From NCBI GenBank assembly GCA_000242935.3, contig CP007053.1, positions 3,705,001-3,769,000 on the forward strand: a DNA stretch of 64,000 bases, written 5' to 3'. This stretch comes from Opitutaceae bacterium TAV5. Lineage in GTDB: Bacteria; Verrucomicrobiota; Verrucomicrobiia; Opitutales; Opitutaceae. Position 1 is the stretch's first letter. Each line of letters opens with the position of its first letter. Below the pieces are notes generated by a model. That model did not search any database. It was given only the letters and a program-made list of their open reading frames with translations, and was not told the origin of the DNA. Below, piece by piece: positions 54,786 through 63,856 of this stretch. The position numbers and the translations under genes are program-made.

Positions 54786-56618
54786 TCAACGCTGGCGGCG
54801 AACGCCCAGGGAGGCGAGCAGCGTGAGGCCGCCAAGGACGAGTGCGACCGTGGAGGGTTCAGGGACGGCGACGGCCGTGATCAGGAAGTCGGCGCCGCTC
54901 CATGATCCGGTGGTGGCGACGCCGTTGAAGAGGAAGTTCACGTTGTCGAGGGCAGTCCCCGCGATCGAATCGGAGGCGGTGAAGAGCGTGACCGGATTGC
55001 CATCCGTGAAATCGGTCAGGCGGATGTTGATGGTGGCGCCATCGGCGATGGTCAGATCGCCGCCCGAGATAAAGAGGGAGCCGGAGGAGTTGTTGAGGTC
55101 GATCGTGGAGCCGTCGAAGAGCGTGAGGCCGTCGGCAAACTCGAGTGTGCCGCTGGCGGCGAGCGTGCCGGACACGGAGGCAAGGCCGGTGCCGATCCTG
55201 CCCGAGCCTTCGAGGCGGGCGTTGCCGGAAATGACGAGACCGTCGGCGAAGGTGTGGTCGCCGGAACCGGTGGCGGTGACGAGGCGGAACGTGGCGGCAT
55301 CGGTTCCGTTGCCGACGGTGAAAGCCTTGCCGTTGGAGACCGTGGCCTGCTTCACGGTGAAGAGGCCGCCGGTGAAGTTGATGGTTCCGGCAACGGTCTG
55401 GCTGACGAACTTGTCGACGTTGAGCGCGCCGCCGGACAAGTTGATAGTGGCGGTGCCGGTGCTCGTTTCGTCCACGTAGCCGGGAGCGAGACGCAGGGTG
55501 TGATCGCCCTGGCTGCGGGTAATGTTCATCGTGCCGCCCTTGATGTTGAGGGTGCCGGTAGTTTTGGGTCCGCTGGCGAGCGTGACCGTGCGCGCGGCAG
55601 AGGTGGTCATGGAGAAACTGCCCGCATTGAGTGTGACGGTGCCATTGCCGCTCGCGGTGCCGGCGCCAACAGTCAGGCCGGATGTCATGGTGACCGTGCC
55701 TTCGGAGAGGATCGCTCCTCCTTCGTCGATTTCACCGATGATGAGATGGCCGGTGCCGGTATTGTTGCTTGCACCGCCAATGCTGGCTCCGCCACCGCCT
55801 TCGGTGAAGGTTCCGCCATTTTTGACGCTGATGGTGTTGTCCGTTCCCCCGCGTCCGAGTTCAAATGCGCGGACCTTCAACGAACCTCCGTCAACGATGA
55901 CGTGGTTTTGCGCGGACTGGCCACCGGGCCCGACGTAGGTGTAACCAAACTCGGCAACGGCATTCCGGCCGATGGTGACGGTGTTGGTCTGGCCGGCGCT
56001 TCCGGACATGTGAAGGCCGCCGCCAACACTGCCGGTGGCGCCGCCGGAAGGTTGTACCTTGACGGTGCCGTTGATGGTCGCGGTGGCGTTGCCGGTCATG
56101 ACGAGGCCGCGAAAACCGTTGCCTCCGCCACCGGGCCCGGAACGGAGCAGCAGCGTGGCCCCGGTATCGACGACGAGATCGGCATTGGTCATCGTCAGCG
56201 GAGGCGTGCTGTTGCCGGAAGCGGGAGCTTCGCCGACGTCGGCGGTGAGCGTGCCTCCCTTGAGATGAAGGGTGGCGCGGGGCGCGCCGGCGACGCCAAG
56301 GGTGAGCTTGAAGACATCGGCCGTGAGCGTCGCATCGGCCTCTGTGCCGGTGCCGAAGGTCACCGTGTAGGGATCGGTGCCGCCGGTGGTGGCGGCGATG
56401 GTGACGGTGTCCTCCACGCCGGGCAGGACGGGATCGGAAGACCAGTTCGAGGCATCGCTCCACAAGCCGTCGGTAGCGGCATTCCATGAAATGTCATCGG
56501 CGTGCAAGCGTCCGGTTCCCGCCAGAAGGGAGAACGTGGCCAGCGTGAGGGCGGAGAGGCGGCGGCAATGCGATTGCAGCGAAGCCACGCCGGAAGGAGG
56601 GCAGATGGGTAGTTGCAT
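54786..56618 (-). CDS. Large PEP-CTERM beta-helix-type surface protein
   Basis: The 610 residues have a signal peptide ending GTGRLHA, then ISWNAATDGLWSDASNWSSD, typical of autotransporter-like beta-solenoid passengers. Many Gly/Thr-rich beta repeats follow (TLHLKGGTLTADVG, TGTLNIKGGTMNITR, TATINLSGGALNVDKF). The C-terminus VPEPSTVALVLGGLTLLASL then GVRRQR is a PEP-CTERM sorting signal for the exosortase at 5564. It is the promoter-proximal gene of the minus-strand run and divergent from the LacI-type gene at 56844. Confidence 0.9.
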   Translation of the reverse strand: MQLPICPPSGVASLQSHCRRLSALTLATFSLLAGTGRLHADDISWNAATDGLWSDASNWSSDPVLPGVEDTVTIAATTGGTDPYTVTFGTGTEADATLTADVFKLTLGVAGAPRATLHLKGGTLTADVGEAPASGNSTPPLTMTNADLVVDTGATLLLRSGPGGGGNGFRGLVMTGNATATINGTVKVQPSGGATGSVGGGLHMSGSAGQTNTVTIGRNAVAEFGYTYVGPGGQSAQNHVIVDGGSLKVRAFELGRGGTDNTISVKNGGTFTEGGGGASIGGASNNTGTGHLIIGEIDEGGAILSEGTVTMTSGLTVGAGTASGNGTVTLNAGSFSMTTSAARTVTLASGPKTTGTLNIKGGTMNITRSQGDHTLRLAPGYVDETSTGTATINLSGGALNVDKFVSQTVAGTINFTGGLFTVKQATVSNGKAFTVGNGTDAATFRLVTATGSGDHTFADGLVISGNARLEGSGRIGTGLASVSGTLAASGTLEFADGLTLFDGSTIDLNNSSGSLFISGGDLTIADGATINIRLTDFTDGNPVTLFTASDSIAGTALDNVNFLFNGVATTGSWSGADFLITAVAVPEPSTVALVLGGLTLLASLGVRRQR

Positions 56619-56674
56619 AAGGATGGGTTTTTGTCGGGTTCATCTGAATCGTGGGATATTTTTAATGGAAATCA

Positions 56675-56780
56675 ATGAAAATTTCATGGAAAAATATGGA
56701 ATTTCAGGTAAAATCAATAAGAAGCTGTTTACTAACAAAATATGGGATTGGTATTTCCTTGGAAAATGCCACCGGGTGGC
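56675..56780. promoter_or_regulatory. Candidate operators in the divergent AT-rich control region
   Basis: The 225-bp gap between two divergent starts is unusually AT-rich for this window. It contains the dyad ATGAAAATTTCAT (56675-56687, 6-bp arms, one central base) and, in GC-rich contrast, gccaccgggtggc (56768-56780, 6-bp arms). Either could bind the LacI-family protein encoded next door. No repeat cassette is present. Matches were found by eye only. Confidence 0.35.
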
Positions 56781-56843
56781 CTAAATTGAGGAGAATGGTC
56801 ATATCTATGCTTGACCTTCTTTAAAATAAATACATGAAATTAT

Positions 56844-57947
56844 ATGAAAATGAAGGCTGATTCTTTTATCCCTGCTGCCAAACCCCGCCTGCGCGACGTT
56901 GCCGAGAAGGCGGACGTGTCGATCGGCACCGTGAGCCGCGTGCTCAACGGCAAGGCTGACGTCGCGGAGGATCTGGCGGAACGGGTTCTGCTGGCCGCCC
57001 GGTCGCTGGGTTATACCCGTCGTGCTCCGGCCGCACAGGCGACCGTGCAGGCGTCGAATGATGTCGCGGTGATCGGTTACCTGGTGGATTCACCCAATCT
57101 GGCCCGGGTGACCGCCGATCCGTTCCTGCAGCATTTTCTGATTGGCATCGAGGACGGGGTAAACCGCAACAACGGTCATCTGCTTTTTGCCACCTGCGGA
57201 GAGGAAGTGGCGCGCGGGGCGATTCCGGCGATGGTTGCCGAGAATCGCGTGCAGGGCGTCATTCTGAAGCCCAGCCCGACCACGTCCGACACCTGGATTC
57301 GCAAACTCAACGAGCTTGTCCCGGTCATCATGCTGATGAACAGCAGCGAGGATCGGTCGATCTTCTCTGTCATGTGCGACAACTACGCGGCGACGTACCA
57401 GATTCTTCGTTACCTGAGGGAGCTGGGGCACCGGCGGATCGCGTTTCTGTCGGTGGATGATCTGGGACAAGCGCCGTCCGTTCTGCACTTCGAGCGGATG
57501 GATGCATATCGGAAATATGCCGGTTCCCTCGGCTGCGTGGAAGACCCGGCGTATATCCAGGTTCCGACGCGTGATCACGGACGGGAGACTTTGTCGGAGG
57601 TGATCGAGAAGGGGTTGAAAAATCTCCTGGCCCTCGGGAAGGGCGAGCGCCCGACCGCCGTGGTCTGCGCAACGGATACGTACGCTTTCGCCCTGCTGGC
57701 TCTGGCCGGCCGCTATGGCATCGAGGTGCCGCGCGATCTGAGCGTGGTCGGCTACATGAACATCGACACCTGCGAGCACTCGGTGCCGCCGTTGACCAGC
57801 GTGTCGCTCTCGGGTGACGAGGTGGGACGGGTGGCGGTCAACCTTCTTTACGAGCGCCTGCAGAATCCGTCGATGATGGTGCGCCACGTGAGCGTGGGCA
57901 CGCGTCTGGTCGAGCGGCTGTCGTGCGCGCCGGCACCGGATTCCTGA
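56844..57947 (+). CDS. LacI-family transcriptional regulator
   Basis: The 367 residues have a canonical LacI headpiece (LRDVAEKADVSIGTVSRVLN, then GKADVAEDLAERVLLAARSL, LGYTRR). A sugar-binding domain with GVILKPSPTTSDTW, LRELGHRRIAFLSVDD and ERPTAVVCATDTYAFALL follows. A second in-frame ATG lies two codons downstream. It is divergent from the PEP-CTERM gene and upstream of the pseudopilin and LamG-toroid genes, so it probably controls both arms of the locus. The ligand is unknown. Confidence 0.93.
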   Translation: MKMKADSFIPAAKPRLRDVAEKADVSIGTVSRVLNGKADVAEDLAERVLLAARSLGYTRRAPAAQATVQASNDVAVIGYLVDSPNLARVTADPFLQHFLIGIEDGVNRNNGHLLFATCGEEVARGAIPAMVAENRVQGVILKPSPTTSDTWIRKLNELVPVIMLMNSSEDRSIFSVMCDNYAATYQILRYLRELGHRRIAFLSVDDLGQAPSVLHFERMDAYRKYAGSLGCVEDPAYIQVPTRDHGRETLSEVIEKGLKNLLALGKGERPTAVVCATDTYAFALLALAGRYGIEVPRDLSVVGYMNIDTCEHSVPPLTSVSLSGDEVGRVAVNLLYERLQNPSMMVRHVSVGTRLVERLSCAPAPDS

Positions 57948-58034
57948 GCGCAGCCAGCGCCGGTGCCGGCCGGCGATGTTGCCCCGTCTTTGCTTTCCCC
58001 GGCTCCCCCCGAAAAATTTCCCAACCTGTATCCC

Positions 58035-58808
58035 ATGAATACCCGAAAAACATCGAGTCCCCCCCTGTCTGCGTTTACCCTGGTCGAGCTGCTGGTCGTG
58101 ATTGCGATCATCGGCATTCTGGCCGGCATCATCATCCCCGTGGTGGGGCGCGTGCGTCTCAGCGCGGCGGATGCGACATGCAAGAGCAACGTGCGGCAAC
58201 TGACGACGGCCTACATCCTGTTCATGAACGAGCACAAAATGCGCTCGCTGCCGGTTGCATTCGGGCCAGACACGCCGAATGAATGGCTGGCTCAATCCGA
58301 AAACCACAACCTCCCGGGCTTTTATCTCCTGCGCTACTACTACAAGCCGGGGCCGCGCTATCTCTGGACGTCCGACAACAAGGGGATACGCGAAAAAATC
58401 GAACACTGTCCCGCCGCAAAGATGACCGGACTGATTCACCCGACTCAGACAGATGCCAGTGCGTTCAACGTGGACTATGGCGTCAGGCAAATAGCCACCA
58501 ATACGCCGACCAACTTCGGGCTGCGCACACAACCGACGCGTATTCCCCTCGTATGGGATCATTTCGGTTCTGACTGGAAAAACAGCGACTCGGATAAGAA
58601 GAAGACGCGTATTCCGCTGCGGCATCGAGGCAAGCGTTCCATCAACTGCGGTTTTCTGGACGGCCACGTGGCCTACGTTGACGGAGACGAGAAGGACGGA
58701 CGCCTCTTCATGCAGTACTGGGCCTACGTAACCAAAGACGGAGATCCGCGGGAAAGCGACCTCCGCAATGGTACAAAGCTGGGCGTGACCGAAATGCCGG
58801 AATCCTGA
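58035..58808 (+). CDS. Type II secretion-type pseudopilin
   Basis: The 257 residues have a short leader and the prepilin motif SAFTLVELLVVIAIIGILAG. This places the mature N-terminal Phe after Ala rather than the usual Gly. The C-terminal HRGKRSINCGFLDGHVAYV is the H-x-DG motif with a slightly longer spacing than usual. The ATG at 58035 starts a conventional leader. It lies between the LacI-type regulator and the LamG-toroid gene and is probably co-transcribed with the latter. Confidence 0.88.
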   Translation: MNTRKTSSPPLSAFTLVELLVVIAIIGILAGIIIPVVGRVRLSAADATCKSNVRQLTTAYILFMNEHKMRSLPVAFGPDTPNEWLAQSENHNLPGFYLLRYYYKPGPRYLWTSDNKGIREKIEHCPAAKMTGLIHPTQTDASAFNVDYGVRQIATNTPTNFGLRTQPTRIPLVWDHFGSDWKNSDSDKKKTRIPLRHRGKRSINCGFLDGHVAYVDGDEKDGRLFMQYWAYVTKDGDPRESDLRNGTKLGVTEMPES

Positions 58809-58909
58809 TCGCCCGCTTTCTTCCTTCTGCATGCCGGTTCCTCCTTCCCGGGATTCCTGCGTTCTCTTCCACCTGTCACCCCGGCCTGTCAGGCCGCAAC
58901 CCTGCCCCC

Positions 58910-61900
58910 ATGAAACCCTGCACTTTCGCCCCCTGCCTGCTCGGCGCGCTGGTATTGTCGATTCCCGGCCTTCTTCGCGCAGCCGTGTCTTACGCGGTCG
59001 ATACCGACACGCTTGCCTTGTGGCGCTTCGATGAGACAGCCAACCCGCCTTCCGCCTATGCGGACGCCGGCGGCTCCCCCGCGCTGCAACTGACCGCCAC
59101 CGGTATCGGCGACCTGCAAAGCGTCCCCGGGCTCCTCGGACGGGCAGTGACCGGGTTTCATCCGCAAGGCACGACGGACAATCGCCGGCTTTATCTCGAC
59201 AGTTACACCCAGCCTGCCAATCCCTCCATCCAGACTTTCGAAATCTGGGTGCGGTTTGATGATGCCTCCATCCTGCCCCATGAAACGCCTTCCGGCTCGG
59301 GTTGGGCCAACCGGCAGGTGCTCTTCCGGCGCGCCGGCAGCCGGCAGCCTGTCAGCTTTTATTTTACGGACGACGACACCGGAGAAAACGCCCGGCTCTG
59401 CCTGGAGCTGAGGGATGCGGCCGGCGTATCCAGAAAACTGTTTCACGACCTGGGACGATCCATCGAGCGTGACCGCTGGTACCATGTCGCCTTCTCCATC
59501 CGTCAGGACGGTTCCGATGTGGTTGCCCGGCTTTATCTGCAGGACGAATTCGGCGGCTACGATGCGGCGTCGCCGGTCGCTGCCGGGACCTTCGCCTCGT
59601 TTACCTACGACACCGGCGTGTTTCCCGTTTCCATCGGTGAGGCCGGTCAAACGGGGATAGATCCCTTCACCGGCACGATCGATGAAGCGCGGCTCAGCAA
59701 GACCGAGCGCACGACCTTTGCCACGCATCCTGACTTCACCACCCGTTTCCCGACGGTCCACGAGGGCCGCATCCATTTCCTCGGCGGCAATACGCGCGGG
59801 CTTGGCATGCTGGCCGCCGCTCCCGCCGGAGGCCTGCGGGCGGTGTATATTGCCCGCGCGACGACGATCCCGGCGCAAGAGGCCATCAAGCCGCGTCCCG
59901 TTGCACTCGCCCAGGTGCTGGATCCCTCGGGTCGGGTCGTTTCGCATGCCGACCTGACGGACAGCCCGGGCGGGAGCAGCAGCGTGGTGCTGTCCATTCC
60001 GGAAGGCGATGCCGGCGTCTACACGGTGAGCGTCATCGGAGGGCGTTCCAACGATGTTTTTGCCATCGGTCTTCCCGATACGGTGCAAGCCTGGGGCGTC
60101 CGGGGTGAGCTGTCGCTCGGCTTTCCCGCCACGCCTGCGGCACAGGATTATTACCTCTACCTGCCCCGTACCTGGACCTCGTTCAAAATGTATGTCTACG
60201 GCGGGACGACTTCGTCGGAAATCGGGCTGTATGCCGGCCCGGCGTATTCCGATCCCGTCGGCAGTATCGGAGGAGGCAGCAGCACGGATGTCTGGAATGC
60301 CTCGCTTTCCCGCTACGAACTCACGGTCTCTTCCGCACTGGTCCCGCCTTCCACGCCCTCCCAGCCCGGCGTCATCCGTCTTCACATCCCCGCCGGTTTC
60401 AACCGGACTCTTGTTTTCGATGGCATCCCCGGCTTGCTCTGCCCCGATGCCGCCAGCGCCATCCAGCTTGCGGGTGGAACCCGCGAAGCCGCTGGCGGCA
60501 TCCTCACGGCAGGGCCGATCCAGCAGCGGGCCCGTGACTGGATGTGGGCGGATTATCAGGCGAACAACGATTATTCCGTCGCGCTCACATTCCCTGCTTC
60601 CGTGCCCGCCACGCTGGCGGATGCCATGCGGGAAGCGCTGCCGTACGGGCAGTACGGCTTTCTGAGCGGTTTGCAGTCCGGCATAGCCAACCAGGTGGTG
60701 AGTGATCCGGAGAACCCTTTCTTCGGAGCCAACGTGGCTGCCGGCAGCTCTCCTCCGTCGTGGGAGACTTTCCACTACGGCAGCCTGCTTTCGACCTTCG
60801 ACTCATTGCCGCTGGCGGCAGCGTGGTCCGTGCCTGTTTCCGCCAATCCGGCTTACGGGAACGCCAACCTCCTCCGGAGATCGATCCTCTACGCCTTCTA
60901 TCATCTCGCGTCGATGGACAGCGCGCACCTGCTTCGGGAAGGAAGCATGGACTCGCAGAGTTATCCGGTCACCCATGCCTTCTTCGCCTATTACGCGCTG
61001 GCCCAGGCCTGTTATCTTCTCCAGGGAGCCCTGCCTCCCGAGGCCGGTGCCATCTGGAAGGACGGTCTTGTCGCGCTCGGCAGCAAACAGGCGGATTTTC
61101 AGGGCTTCCAGTCCAACCAGTGGGGACACGTGATGCTGGGCCATCTCTATACTTGGCTCGCCACCGGCGAACCACGGTTCCTCCGCTGGTTCGAACAACA
61201 AATGACCGTTTACGTCGAGGGGGGCTACGGCACGAACAGCAAATTCGGCCAGCACCCCGCCGGGTATTTTCTGGAGGAATACGGGCCCGACGGAAACTAC
61301 GATTCGATGAATTTTTACGTATTGGTGGAGGCTTACGACCGGTACCGGGAGCTTCCCGGGCACGATGAGGCGCTCGTCGAGACGATGAGGGCGGCCATCG
61401 AGGATAACCTGACGTTCAAGTCCTTTTTCTGGCTGCCCCAGCCCGATGGACGGGTCGTCGGCCCGACCGCCATGAACTGCCGGGTGGCTTCCATCAGTCT
61501 GGCCGCGATCAGCTATCCCGGCATCAGCATGGCGCGCTTCGAGTTTCCGCTCGCCCTCACCCGGCACAATCTGTCGATCCCGCCGGCCACGTGGCCGGGT
61601 CAGGTGGCTCACCAGATCACCAACGACACATGGGCCGTCCAGTTTCTGAACTGGGCGCTTGCGCCCTCCCGGCGGGATAACTGGTTCACCGGCCTGAACA
61701 ACCCGGCTGGCACCTGGGGGGCGGCGCTCGATCATGCTTACCGGCTCCCGCAAACCGCGGTTTCGGCGGCCCTGCCTTGCGAAAGCGCCGTCAACCGGAC
61801 CTGGAGCAATCTTCCCGGTCTGATGGCCTGGAAACAGGATGGCCTGTATGGTGTGGTGTTTCACTCCGTTGCCGGAGGGAAGGCCACGGTCGCCGGCAAA

Positions 61901-62566
61901 TTGGGAGGAGGGCCAACATGTGTGTGGTCGCCCGAAACGGGCGCCATCATTTCCTCTTCGCAGAACAGCCAGTCTCCGCCCGGAGCCATCACCCAGGAGG
62001 CTCATTTTGCGCATTCCTCGGTTTTTTGGGAAAACGGAGGCAGCCTCTATTCTTCGGGGCGGAAAAACAACGCGACGGGTCAATGGCTGGTTCCCGACCT
62101 CCTTTATGAGGTCACGGAGAGCACCGATGCCGACGGGACCGATCGCACCATCACATGGACCTATGATTTCACCGTTCCGGCCAGCCCTGTGCTGACGGTC
62201 AGCGTCAGCCCCGCTCCGGCCGGCCTGAAACTCAATCTTCCCGTTTACAGCACGACCGCCGACAACATCAGCGAAGTGCTGGACGCCAGTCAGCCGGGCT
62301 CCTTCACGTTCATCGCCGGCGGCAAGACGTTCGCTCTCGACTGGGATTCCGGCGCCGCTGCGTCTCTGGAGTCATCGGACCTGACGACGATCCGGCGTCT
62401 CGTCATTCCGATGACCGCTTCGCCGCTGCAACTCACCATGAGCCTGTACCAGAGCGCCTTGCAGGGAGACAGGTATCGGGATAATGGTTACGGAACCGGG
62501 AGGCCCGTTTCAGGAAAATGTCCCGGATTGCTGACGGAAGACCAAACCGGGCTTGGCTTCCGGTGA
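58910..62566 (+). CDS. LamG domain plus toroid-like protein, paralogue of the 51116 gene
   Basis: The 1218 residues have a signal peptide (CLLGALVLSIPGLLRAA) and a concanavalin/LamG-type domain at about 25-270 (TDTLALWRFDETANPPSA, SIQTFEIWVRFDDAS, GTIDEARLSKTERT). The toroid-like part follows with the motifs of the paralogue: LREGSMDSQSYPVTHAFFAY, ADFQGFQSNQWGHVMLGHLY, and the identical GQHPAGYFLEEYGPDGNYD. It has no PEP-CTERM tail. The added LamG domain may bind substrate. Family and activity are unassigned. The shared motif maps at about 61250-61306. Confidence 0.78.
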   Translation: MKPCTFAPCLLGALVLSIPGLLRAAVSYAVDTDTLALWRFDETANPPSAYADAGGSPALQLTATGIGDLQSVPGLLGRAVTGFHPQGTTDNRRLYLDSYTQPANPSIQTFEIWVRFDDASILPHETPSGSGWANRQVLFRRAGSRQPVSFYFTDDDTGENARLCLELRDAAGVSRKLFHDLGRSIERDRWYHVAFSIRQDGSDVVARLYLQDEFGGYDAASPVAAGTFASFTYDTGVFPVSIGEAGQTGIDPFTGTIDEARLSKTERTTFATHPDFTTRFPTVHEGRIHFLGGNTRGLGMLAAAPAGGLRAVYIARATTIPAQEAIKPRPVALAQVLDPSGRVVSHADLTDSPGGSSSVVLSIPEGDAGVYTVSVIGGRSNDVFAIGLPDTVQAWGVRGELSLGFPATPAAQDYYLYLPRTWTSFKMYVYGGTTSSEIGLYAGPAYSDPVGSIGGGSSTDVWNASLSRYELTVSSALVPPSTPSQPGVIRLHIPAGFNRTLVFDGIPGLLCPDAASAIQLAGGTREAAGGILTAGPIQQRARDWMWADYQANNDYSVALTFPASVPATLADAMREALPYGQYGFLSGLQSGIANQVVSDPENPFFGANVAAGSSPPSWETFHYGSLLSTFDSLPLAAAWSVPVSANPAYGNANLLRRSILYAFYHLASMDSAHLLREGSMDSQSYPVTHAFFAYYALAQACYLLQGALPPEAGAIWKDGLVALGSKQADFQGFQSNQWGHVMLGHLYTWLATGEPRFLRWFEQQMTVYVEGGYGTNSKFGQHPAGYFLEEYGPDGNYDSMNFYVLVEAYDRYRELPGHDEALVETMRAAIEDNLTFKSFFWLPQPDGRVVGPTAMNCRVASISLAAISYPGISMARFEFPLALTRHNLSIPPATWPGQVAHQITNDTWAVQFLNWALAPSRRDNWFTGLNNPAGTWGAALDHAYRLPQTAVSAALPCESAVNRTWSNLPGLMAWKQDGLYGVVFHSVAGGKATVAGKLGGGPTCVWSPETGAIISSSQNSQSPPGAITQEAHFAHSSVFWENGGSLYSSGRKNNATGQWLVPDLLYEVTESTDADGTDRTITWTYDFTVPASPVLTVSVSPAPAGLKLNLPVYSTTADNISEVLDASQPGSFTFIAGGKTFALDWDSGAAASLESSDLTTIRRLVIPMTASPLQLTMSLYQSALQGDRYRDNGYGTGRPVSGKCPGLLTEDQTGLGFR

Positions 62567-62587
62567 GCCGGGACCTATACTTTGCCC

Positions 62588-62854
62588 ATGAATCCATCGA
62601 ACGAAAAAACCGGAATCGTGTGGCACCAGGTCGGTTCGTTCGAACCGCACGAGGCGAAGCGGATTCTGGAGGCGCTGGAGAAAGCCGGAGTACCGTTCGA
62701 GATCGAGCATGACGACTCTGCACTGGAGCGGCCGCTGCGGACGATCGAACTGGCCCTGGCGATGAGCCCCGAAGGTGCGAAACTGGCGATCTTCGTACCG
62801 GAAAAAGACGTCGGCGACGTGCAGGCGCTGGTGCGGACGCTGTTTCCCGTGTGA
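62588..62854 (+). CDS. DUF2007-like small protein
   Basis: The 88 residues read VWHQVGSFEPHEAKRILEAL, then EKAGVPFEIEHDDSALE and end VGDVQALVRTLFPV. This is the ferredoxin-like small domain sometimes annotated as putative signal-transducing protein (DUF2007). It has no signal peptide. It is 21 bp after the large gene, but nothing shows they function together. Assignment rests on overall pattern only. Confidence 0.65.
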   Translation: MNPSNEKTGIVWHQVGSFEPHEAKRILEALEKAGVPFEIEHDDSALERPLRTIELALAMSPEGAKLAIFVPEKDVGDVQALVRTLFPV

Positions 62855-62896
62855 AAAAACAAAAGACCCGGCTGGCGAAATGGATCGCGCCGGGTC
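62855..62896 (-). terminator. Terminator of the SGNH hydrolase gene
   Basis: On the minus strand the stem gacccggc / gccgggtc (16-nt loop) is followed by TTTTGTTTTTT, 55 bp beyond the hydrolase stop. Confidence 0.75.
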
Positions 62897-62950
62897 GGAA
62901 AGAGCGGAAACGCAACGTTTGCGCACCGCTCCACAGGAAGAACGGGCAGC

Positions 62951-63679
62951 CTATTTCAGCAACTCGCCCAGTTTCGCGTCGATCGCATCGGCCCAGATCC
63001 TGTAGCCGGGGGCGCTCAGGTGCAGGAAATCGGGCATGATCGCCTTGCTGATCGTGCCGTCGGGCTGCACGAATTTCTGGCCGATCGGCAGGAAAAACAC
63101 CCGCCGCCCGTCGTCGAGTTTCTCAATGATCGCGTTGATCGCGGCGATCTTGGCGCGGCGGTCGTTGTCGGGTTTTTCGCCGCGCGGGAAGACGTCGAGG
63201 AGCAACACCTTCGCCTGCGGGGCGCGTTTGCCGATTTCGGCCACGATGGCGGTCACGCCCTCGGCGATCTGTTCCGCGCTGTCGCGTCCGGTATTGTTGG
63301 TGCCGATCATGAGCACCACGACCTTCGGCCTGATGCCGCCGCCGAGCGCGCCGTTTTGCAGGCGCCAGAGCACGTGTTCGGTGCGGTCGCCGCCGATGCC
63401 GAAATTGGCCGCCTTGAGGGGAGCGTAGCGCTCGGCCCACACGGCCTTGCCGTTGCCGCCCCAGCCGGCGGTGATCGAGTCGCCGAGAAACATCACGTCG
63501 GCGCCGTCCTTTTTGGCCGTGGTGACCTGGCGTTTGTGTTGTTCGACCCAGGTGTTGCGCGTCACCGGCACGACGGCCGGATTGGCCTCGACGGCGCCGG
63601 AGCCGGAGGGCTGGGCAGAGGCTGCCGCGGAGCCGATGACGAGAAGGGTGAGGAGCGGGAGGATACGCAGGGTATGCAT
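62951..63679 (-). CDS. Secreted SGNH/GDSL-family hydrolase
   Basis: The 242 residues have a signal peptide (LRILPLLTLLVIGSAAASAQ). SGNH blocks are block I MFLGDSITAGWGG (Ser68), block II GIGGDRTEHVLWRL, block III VVLMIGTNNTG (Asn128 or 129) and block V DFLHLSAPGY with the catalytic Asp and His. This is the plan of secreted acetylhydrolases or platelet-activating-factor-type esterases. Deacetylation of polysaccharides is plausible given the neighbourhood, but not shown. Confidence 0.88.
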   Translation of the reverse strand: MHTLRILPLLTLLVIGSAAASAQPSGSGAVEANPAVVPVTRNTWVEQHKRQVTTAKKDGADVMFLGDSITAGWGGNGKAVWAERYAPLKAANFGIGGDRTEHVLWRLQNGALGGGIRPKVVVLMIGTNNTGRDSAEQIAEGVTAIVAEIGKRAPQAKVLLLDVFPRGEKPDNDRRAKIAAINAIIEKLDDGRRVFFLPIGQKFVQPDGTISKAIMPDFLHLSAPGYRIWADAIDAKLGELLK

Positions 63680-63856
63680 CGCCGCTATCAAAGCATCCGT
63701 TCGTCCCGTTCGACAATGTCGAAAGTTCCGGTCCCCCGAAAAGTCCGGAACCTCCGCCGGGCGCAGGCGAAGGGCTCGACAATCTCCGCAACATCCCTCA
63801 CCCCTTCGCTTTTTCCCGAACGAATCCCGTACTTTTTTCCAGAACCGAACCGCCCT

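Noticed and set aside
51116-62566. PEP-CTERM signals on the two toroid-like proteins
   Set aside because: Neither C-terminus has a PEP motif, membrane span and basic tail.
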